A stretch of 64,000 nt of DNA, taken from assembly GCA_035048495.1 (NCBI GenBank), contig CM068548.1:5330469-5394468 (forward strand), read 5' to 3'. A model generated the notes under the pieces. That model saw nothing but the letters and a program-made list of their open reading frames with translations, searched no databases and was not told the DNA's origin. This document shows, in pieces, positions 57,105 to 64,000 of the stretch. Positions within the stretch are counted from its first letter, which is position 1. Every line of letters begins with the position of its first letter. Position numbers and translations under genes: made by a program. The stretch is from Euptelea pleiosperma (Eukaryota > Streptophyta > Magnoliopsida > Ranunculales > Eupteleaceae).

Positions 57105-57705
57105 TTTTTTTTAAATAAGAAACCCTAAAATCTTAAGACACCGTAAGCTAAACCTAAATTCTTAAAAAATTAACAAATCCCTAAACCTAAAATCTCAACA
57201 AACCCTTCATTTTCGTATAAACCCTTAAAATCATAGCCTAGCTAAATCCCCATATCTAAATTGAAAATTCTTAACAAACCCTCTCTTCAAATCCATGGGA
57301 AAACCCTAAACCATAAACAAAAAAACACATTTGGGAGAGAAAAAAGATAGAGAAATATTGGGTTGGAGAAATGTACCAAAAAGTGTCAACATCTCCATTT
57401 TCTTCGTGTAAGAGACGGTGACTCATTCTCGAGTTCTTCATCTTCGAATGAATGAGAGGGGCTGCAGAGAAACGAAGAGAAATCATCTCTTCTCTTTGGT
57501 TCAACGAGAGGGAGCTTTTGCAAAACAGAGTTTTAATCTATTTTTCAGCTTTGTGCCAACTCTTTATGTTTTTTCAAATAACTTTTTAGTTGTTTAAAAA
57601 AAAAACTTGAGTTGGTCTTACCTAGTTAACTACCGGGTACGTGTCAAGATTTTAGGAAGGGGGGCTTCAAATTTGAAGTCCCCTGGGCCAGCGAATGTTT
57701 TCTCC
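57105..57705 (-). repeat. MULE right terminal inverted repeat
   Basis: Inverted counterpart of 48093-48720. Its last 45 bases (57661-57705) are also the first component of the adjoining tandem array. Confidence 0.8.
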
Positions 57706-57724
57706 CAAAAGAGGTCCTCTTGCC

Positions 57725-57923
57725 CGAGAAAAAATTCGTTGGCTCGGGGGGGCTTCAAACTTTGATGTCCCCTTCCCAAAATGTTAGACAAGTACCCCTT
57801 GTTAACCACTAACTAGTGACTTAACCCGGGTTGAGTTAAGGGAATTGAATGATGTACATGTCTGACATTTTGGGTGGAGAGACTTCAAAGTTTGATGTCC
57901 CCCGGGGCCATCGAATGTTTTCT
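57725..57923. mobile_element. Mutator-like MITE (first of five in the array)
   Basis: 199 bp with arms of about 70 bp (GAGAAAAAATTCG(T/C)TGGC, then CTTCAAACTTTGATGTCCCC, then CCAAAATGT(T/C)AGACA). Flanked by a perfect 9-bp duplication CCTCTTGCC at 57716-57724 and 57924-57932. Confidence 0.85.
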
Positions 57924-58561
57924 CCTCTTGCCCTTTGGGACTTATTTGTCCTTTTTCTCACTGTCCAGACTCCAAACCTATTGACTAGTCAATAAGTCAA
58001 ATGACTCTTCTTGAAAAGAAATATTCCAAAATTGGGGGGCTTCAAATTTGAAGTCCCCTGGGCAACGAATGTTTTATCCCAAAAGAGGTCCTTTTGCTCG
58101 AGAAAAAATTCGCTGGCCCAGGGGGACTTCAAACTTTGATGTCCCCCTCCCAAAATGTCAGACAAGTACCCCTTGTTAACCACTAACCAGTGACTTAACC
58201 CAGGTTGAGTTAAGGGAATGATGTACGTGTCTGACATTTTGGGTCGGGGAGACTTCAAAGTTTGATGTCCCCCGGGGCCATCGAATGTTTTCTCCTCTTG
58301 CCCTTTGGGACTGATTTGTCCTTTTTCTCACTGTCCAGACTCCAAACCTATTGGCTAGGCAACAAGTCAAATGACTCTTCTTGAAAATAAATATTCCAAA
58401 ATTGGAGGGCTTCAAATTTGAAGTCCCCTGGGCCAGCGAATATTTTCTCCCAAAAGAGGTCCTCTTGCCAGAGAAAAAATTCGCTAGCCCAGGGGGACTT
58501 CAAACTTTGATGTCCCCCTCACAAAATGGCAAACAAGTACCCCTTGTTAACCAGTGACTTA

Positions 58562-58998
58562 TAGGGGTGTCAATTTTACCCGTTTAACCATAACCGAATC
58601 AGAATCGGAACTAAAAATATCGGTTTCGGTTCTGATTCTGGTTCCGGTTCCACATTTTTGGGAACCGATTAAAAAGGAACTAGAACAGGAACCAAACCGA
58701 AAATAATGGTTCCGGTTTCGGGTAGTCTAATATGGAACTGAAACCGATAAGAACCGGAATCGAACTGATAAGAACCGGTACCAATGTATAAATATAGTGT
58801 AAAAATTCTCATATTCTCAAGATTTGGCTCATTATACCCGGAACCGGAACCGACAGAAATACATAATCGATTCCGGTTCTGGATCCATCACTTTGAGAAC
58901 TGGAACGTTAAGGAACCGAACCGATAAGAACCGAAACCAGTTGTTCCGGTTTTGGCCACCTTAGGAACCGAACCGGAACCGACCCGTTGACACCCCTA
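58562..58998. mobile_element. hAT MITE with perfect 8-bp target duplication
   Basis: 437 bp, ends TAGGGGTGTCAA and TTGACACCCCTA (perfect 12-bp inverted repeats), flanked by GTGACTTA at 58554-58561 and 58999-59006. The interior is mostly GGTTCCGGTTC/GAACCGGAACC and AACCGATAAGAACC words. A decayed relative lies in intron 3 of XTH copy B. Confidence 0.92.
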
Positions 58999-59945
58999 GT
59001 GACTTAACTCGAGTTGAGTTAAGGGAATGATGTACGTGTCTGACATTTTGGGTGAGGAGACTTCAAAGTTTGATATCCCCGGGGCCATCGAATGTTTTCT
59101 CCTCTTGTCCTTTGGGACTTATTTGTCATTTTTCTCACTGTCCAGACTCCAAACCTATTGACTAGTCAACAAGTCAAATGACTCTTCTCGAAAAGAAATA
59201 TTCCAAAATTGGGGCGCTTCAAATTTGAAGTCCCCTGGGCCAGTGAATGTTTTCTCCCAAAAGAGATCCTCTTGCCCGAGAAAAAATTCGCTGGCCCGAG
59301 GGAACTTCAAACTTTGATGTCCCCCTCCCAAAATGTCAGACAAGTACCCCTTGTTAACCACTAACCAGTGACTTAACCCGGTTTGAGTTAAGGGAATGAT
59401 GTACGTGTCTAACATTTTGGGTGGGGAGACTTCAAAGTTTGATTTCCCCCGGGGCCATCAAATGTTTTCTCCTCTTGCCCTTTGGGACTTATTTGTCATT
59501 TTTCTCACTGTCCAGACTCCAAACCCATTGGCTAGTCAACAAGTCAAGTGACTCTTCTCGAAAAGAAATATTCCAAAAATTGGTGGGCTTCAAATTTGAA
59601 GTCCCCTGGGCCAGCAAATTTTTTCTCCCAAAAGAGGTCCTCTTGCCCGAGAAAAAATTCGCTGGCCCGGGGGGACTTCAAACTTCGATGTCCCCCTTCC
59701 AAAATGTCAGACAAGTACTCCTTGTTAACCACTAACCAGTGACTTAACCCGGGTTAAGGGAATGATGTACGTGTCTGACATTTTGGGTGGGGAGACTTCA
59801 AAGTTTGATGTCCCCTGGGGCCATTGAATGTTTCTCCTCTTGCCCTTTGGGACTTATTTGTCCTTTTTCTCACTGTCCAGACTCCAAACCTGTTGATTAG
59901 TCAACAAGTCAAATGACTCTTCTCGAAAAAAAATATTCTAAAATA

Positions 59946-60440
59946 GCCCACCGACTTTTTCTGATCCGTCTTGATGTTCACGCGTTCGGCCGTGGATTTC
60001 ACGAATCCAACAGGCCCCAAAAAAGTGAAAAAGTGATGCCAGCTCAGCGCTGGCAACTACCGTTTGATTCTTGAAATCCATAGCCAAGTAAATGAACACC
60101 GAGAGGGGTCAGAAAAATGGGGTCCCCTGAGCCTGACCATCTATATTGTCGTAATATGAACCGATGGCTGACCACCGCTCATTATGACGTCAGACATCAA
60201 TGTGTAACTCTCCCTTGCATCAATGTTGTAACATCAATGTGTAACTCTCCCTTTGTTGTAACTCCCTCTTAAGGGCTATATATGTGTACTTGATCAATGA
60301 GAAAACCATCACATTCACAACACGTTATCAACACAAGAGCACAATTTTTCCTTGTCTTCTATCAAGGGTTCGATAGTGAAGGTGAATTCACGGTAATCGC
60401 AAATCGGAGGTGAGCGTGGATCAGTACCTCTTTGAAAAGG
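59946..60440 (+). mobile_element. Short copia LTR-like end and leader
   Basis: 60190-60270 has the duplicated word ATCAATGTGTAACTCTCCCT. Then come GGGCTATATATGTGTACTTG (TATA-like, about 60275), AATGAGAAAACCATCACATTCACA, and ACACGTTATCAACACAAGAG, the primer-site-like sequence common after short plant copia LTRs. It may be the 5' end of the element whose gag lies at 62563; the 2.1 kb between them is unexplained. Confidence 0.4.
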
Positions 60441-62562
60441 TATTTCTGCCTCCGATATAAAATGTTCTTGCATGCATTCATGAGAATATCTATCTTACAT
60501 GCATGTCTACATTCATGTCTTGTTTATCATTTTATAATGTAAATTATAGTCACGAAAACCACCATCTTACCACCACTCTATTAAGTGGATTGACAAAATG
60601 ATATATAGCAGCGTTCCTGCACGTCTGATAATAGTGATAAATTGGGGATGGTATATCGATAAAGGCATGGAATGATAATTGGATACCACACTTGCCCCCA
60701 CTGTGGGACCCACCTAACCCTCCACCTTATTTACCCTTTCAGTTAGTTTCAGATTTCATTTGCCCAGAAAGACATTTGTTTTTTAATTTAATACTATACA
60801 ATATTGTAGGCCTCTCCAATTTCAAATTTGGATTAGTTCTACTCTTATTTGTGATCGATCATGGCCAAATGTCCTTTTGTGGGGACCGACCACCTATGGA
60901 AAGTTTACGGTTCATGAGGCAAACCAATTGTTTAATCAATGTTCTCCACAATATGGCACCTTACATGTCTTAACAAGATTGATTTTTTTCCTTGTGGAAA
61001 TATTGTCATGTTAGTCTTCACATGGCTAAACTTCTTCCTCAACATAGAATGTCAGCCCTTCCTCAATATGGAATGTCAGTCCCTCTTCATTGTCCGGTTT
61101 GTTGTGTGGAAGATAAATCTTCTTTTTCAATTATTATTGCATTGCCCAATGGCATGAGAAGTTTGGTTTGCATCACCTCTAATTCTTCGATCCAAAACTA
61201 CCAAGTTTGGACTTCAACAAATCAGACAGAGGATTACATTTGGACATTTTTTTGTTGGCATATTTTGCATACATTTTGAAGCAACATTAGATTAGTGGCC
61301 AATTTGACAAAACACGGTGTGCTTGGACAGCTAATGGAAAGGAAACAAAGTTACAAGTCTATACGGGAAGCACATCTCGGTAGACGGTAACATTCATTTC
61401 AAACACATAGGCATAACATAACCTCTCTTGCAATTACAAGCTAATGAAACCGTTAGAAAGCTTTAAACATTTAAAAGATATGCAAAGAAATTATATTCCT
61501 AGTATTGGATTAGATAACACTTAAATGCATCTTTTAGACTAGAAGGACCATCCTCAATTCGCATGGCTGAGGATTCTATTGAGAAGAACCAAATTCATTC
61601 TATGGATATGAAGGGTGAAACTTACATTATCATATTCCACTATAAAGATCTTGGCCTGTTTATTTTATTTTAGTTTTTCTAATTTAGATCGTTATTATGA
61701 CGATCATTTCCACTAAGAAGTTTTTTTTTTTTTTGCTTGTTACATTATAAATTAGGTCCGATAATAAGTGTTAGTGGCCACACAATATCTGTAAGTTTAT
61801 GGTGTTTATGAAATAACACACGATCTGATCATGTTCCAGAAACACAGCAATAAGAAACCTTTTTCCAACACAAGGTCCAGAGTGTTGGATGGTCCTCCAG
61901 ATTCATAATTACAAAAATCTAAAGACCATCCAAAGGTCTAGATCATATGAAGAACGTTGTCCCCCGGATGATAACATCATTATTTTCCATCAAAACCTCA
62001 AGACATCACTGCCCTTGGTTCAACGGTTTCCCCAGTGGACCATCAGTGGACTCGAACTCTGTGATCTTAGGCCTGGCTTAATTAACATTGTAGACCTTAA
62101 CATGCTGGGAAATGTCCATCATTATTCTTAGAACGCACAGCCTAGGGCTGTGCACTACTGAAGACTAGAAAACAGTTGAGAATTTTTAATTCAAATGATG
62201 ATTTTTCATGGATTTATGCGAGTCCACTGGTTCGTGTGATTTGTGACTTGTAGTTGCCATATTCTCTTAATTAGGTGGATATTATTATGTCTATTGCTAC
62301 ACAATGCTAATGGAATTTCTCACTCATACTGTCATCTGACCTTCATATGATGCTTTGCTTTGTAAATTTGTCCTACATTTTGTATAAATTCAATTATTAG
62401 ATTATCTAGATTTTGAGTTAACACAAAGAGAACGACATGGGCCGCATTTGAGAATAAATTTATGTGGTAGATAAACAATTGTAATCATTCGATAGTATTT
62501 GTTTATGACTTAAGTGGGACCATATACAAATGTTAGTTAATTTTCTGACCTAGATTGTAAGC
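60441..62562. other. Gene-free stretch
   Basis: No supported gene. Frames of 60-95 codons (60692-61279, 61889-62131) have no domain. Probably an insertion or expanded leader within the copia element. Confidence 0.5.
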
Positions 62563-63596
62563 ATGTCGAACCTCGCCAAACTTGAATTTGTCACCTTCAA
62601 CATCACGGAGAATAATTACCTCTCTTGGGTCCTCGATGCTGAGGTCCACCTTGACGCTAAGAACCTTGGATCAACGATCAAGGCCGAAAATGAAGCGTCC
62701 TTACAGGACAAAGCAAAGGCAATGATTTTTCTCCGCCATCACCTACATGAAGGCCTAAAGACCGAATACATTACCGTTAATGACCCACTTACCCTTGGGA
62801 ACGACCTAAAGGAGCGATACGATCATCAAAAGACCGTGATCCTCTAAAAGCCCGTAACGTTTGGATGCACTTGCGTTTGCAGGATTTTAAAACACTCGCA
62901 GAATATAACTCTGCAATGTTCAAGATCACCTCACAGCTAAAATTGTGTGGAGAAAAGATTACCGATGCAGATATGTTGGAGAAAACTTACTCCACATTTC
63001 ACGCCTCGAACATGCTCCTACAGCAACAGTATCGAGAACGTAGATTCCAAAAGTACTCAGAATTGATCTAGTGCCTCCTTGTTGCCAAACAAAATAATGA
63101 GCTTCTAATGAAGAACCATGGATCACGTCTGACCGGTTCTAAACCTTTCCTTGAAGCTAATGTTGTTTCATTCCACGGTCGCAGTCGCGGTCGCGGTCGT
63201 GATCATGGTCGTGGCCATGGTCATGGTCATGGTCCTGGTGGTCGTGGACAAAATCGGGGAAGAGGAAATTTCCACGGTCGCGGTGGTCGTAGCCATTACT
63301 ATTACTCGTATCACAGGAAGAATGATGCAACAAAAAATACCAAAGGGAAAAATCTGCCAAACAAACGCCCACATGATTATGAGGACATTTTTTACAGATG
63401 TGGAATGAAAAGGCATTGGTCGCGTACTTGTCGTACACCCAAACATTTGATCGACCTATATCAAGGCTCGACCAAGGCAAAGAGAAAAAATGTTGAAATG
63501 AATTATATTGATCACTCCAACCTAAAGGTAAATACGACTCACATGGATGCTTCGGATTTTTTTGAACATTCAGATGTCGGCGGACAAAAGAGTTGA
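62563..63596 (+). pseudogene. Copia gag polyprotein, broken
   Basis: Nucleocapsid part of a Ty1/copia element. It begins MSNLAKLEFVTFNITENNYL and continues through LDAEVHLDAKNLG, AMIFLRHHLHEGLKTEYIT and LKERYDHQKTVIL, a very typical plant copia gag. Just after VIL (about 62845) one base seems lost; the frame resumes with MHLRLQDFKTLAEYNSAMFK and LEKTYSTFHASNMLLQQQYR. A TAG follows SELI at about 63069, then CLLVAKQNNELLMKNH continues. An Arg/Gly/His-rich RNA-binding stretch follows, then a zinc knuckle whose first Cys is Phe and two Gly changed (FYRCGMKRHWSRTC), then RTPKHLIDLYQ. It ends at a stop at 63594-63596, and no protease, integrase or RT follows. Three separate lesions mean it cannot make working gag. 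Confidence 0.9.
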
Positions 63597-63784
63597 TGAT
63601 GGAGATAACCTATCATGACACGTTAATAACTATTCAAGCATATTAGTATCTTGAACTTTACTTCAGTTGTCTTTTATTTTATCTTAACCGTCCACATTAG
63701 ATGGATGGACTTGATCTCAACCACTCTTTATCTTATGAAGCAGGATAAGATAAGAGAATACAATTGAGTTATTTTGTTATATGT
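63597..63784. other. Gene-free spacer
   Basis: No gene; AT-rich sequence after gag. Confidence 0.5.
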
Positions 63785-63950
63785 GTGGGTGGCCCATGCC
63801 CGTGGCACTCTCCGACAAAATGTTTGTCACAATCGCTTGGGAGTTAATCTCAGCCATTGATATGAAGCATATTGGATCTCAGCTACTCATTATTGAAGCC
63901 ATATAAGATAAGAGGGTGTATAAGACAACCACTGTCACTTGTTATATAGA
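63785..63950 (-). mobile_element. Helitron-like repeat, copy 3
   Basis: On the minus strand it starts TCTATATAACAAGTGACAG (63950) and runs to GGCATGGGCCACC. Matches the copies at 8348 and 22525, but the CTAG end is lost. Confidence 0.5.
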
Positions 63951-64000
63951 TAGTAAATGGCCCATGCCCGCGGTACTCTCTGACAAAAGCGTTTGCAAAA
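63951..64000 (-). mobile_element. Helitron-like repeat, copy 4, cut by the window edge
   Basis: TAGTAAATGGCCCATGCCCG and onward, abutting copy 3 head to tail in the same orientation. The rest lies beyond the window. Confidence 0.45.

Larger units (their letters stand above)
48093..57705. mobile_element. Mutator-like element with long TIRs, about 9.6 kb
   Basis: The left terminus GGAAAACATTCGCTGGCCCT and inverted right terminus GGAGAAAACATTCGCTGGCC begin inverted repeats of about 0.6 kb. Flanks CAAAAGATT (48084-48092) and CAAAAGAGG (57706-57714) match at 7 of 9 bases, which fits a 9-bp Mutator-type duplication. Inside are a broken plant-mobile-domain gene (+), a broken FAR1-type gene (-), a copia LTR and a probable second LTR. 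No complete mudrA transposase is visible, so it is probably a non-autonomous or decayed carrier. The boundary call rests on the inverted repeats; the duplication is imperfect. Confidence 0.7.
57650..59945. repeat. Five-unit tandem array of MULE termini, about 370 bp each
   Basis: The word CTTCAAATTTGAAGTCCCC recurs at 57665, 58040, 58410, 59217 and 59588. Each unit has one MULE half-terminus (to GCGAATGTTTTCTCC), CAAAAGAGGT, a complete 199-bp MULE MITE and a shared tail (CTTTGGGACTTATTTGTC, CACTGTCCAGACTCCAAACC, TCAAATGACTCTTCT). The 58410-59217 gap is longer because a 437-bp hAT MITE was inserted. Confidence 0.9.

Noticed and set aside
57271..57504. 77-codon minus-strand frame
   Set aside because: It lies in the MULE terminal repeat, and the homologous left repeat does not keep the frame.

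Overview
This is a gene-poor stretch of the nuclear genome of a flowering plant. It has spliced plant genes with GT-AG introns, AT-rich spacers, and dense layers of plant transposons (Ty1/copia, LINE, hAT, Mutator-like and many foldback MITEs). Nothing in it identifies the species.

Only four host-type genes were found. (1) A five-exon SPEAR/TIE1-type transcriptional adaptor (18998-20428, +) ends in an EAR repression motif. (2) A three-exon glyoxal/galactose-oxidase-like secreted copper oxidase (22049-24503, +) keeps all recognisable metal and cofactor residues. (3, 4) Two four-exon xyloglucan endotransglucosylase/hydrolase (XTH) genes (26281-28165 and 34531-37122, both -) have identical exon lengths. 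They arose by a segmental duplication that also copied promoter and 3' flank. The oxidase and the XTHs act in the apoplast or cell wall; the SPEAR protein would act in the nucleus. Nothing shows that they share a pathway.

The rest is mobile DNA. Region by region: 1-9.3 kb holds a LINE relic, a 50-bp minisatellite, two copia-type LTR pieces, a MITE and a Helitron-like repeat. 9.28-15.61 kb is a nested pair: a complete 6.1-kb hAT element (19-bp perfect terminal inverted repeats, perfect 8-bp target duplication, an open four-exon transposase of about 1029 residues) sits inside an older short hAT-type element. 16.3-21.9 kb has foldback MITEs around the SPEAR gene. 25-38.5 kb is the XTH duplication and MITE-rich spacer. 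38.8-42.75 kb is a gag-only copia deletion derivative. 42.75-48.1 kb is AT-rich with tandem duplications, a copia LTR and hAT MITEs.

48.09-57.71 kb is bounded by inverted repeats of about 0.6 kb that read as Mutator-like (MULE) ends. Inside are a broken plant-mobile-domain (MAIN-like) gene on + and a broken FAR1-type gene on -, joined tail to tail, plus LTR insertions. Immediately to the right, 57.65-59.95 kb is a five-unit array of about 370 bp built from the same MULE termini, interrupted by a hAT MITE. 60-64 kb is a dead copia element (short LTR-like end, long non-coding stretch, broken gag) followed by Helitron-like repeats.

The most unusual items are the PMD/FAR1-bearing MULE with its family of small derivatives, the apparently intact hAT with a prion-like tail and a lost zinc ligand, and the XTH duplication with its diverged promoters. 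All coordinates and reading frames were worked out by eye from the sequence; no homology search was run.
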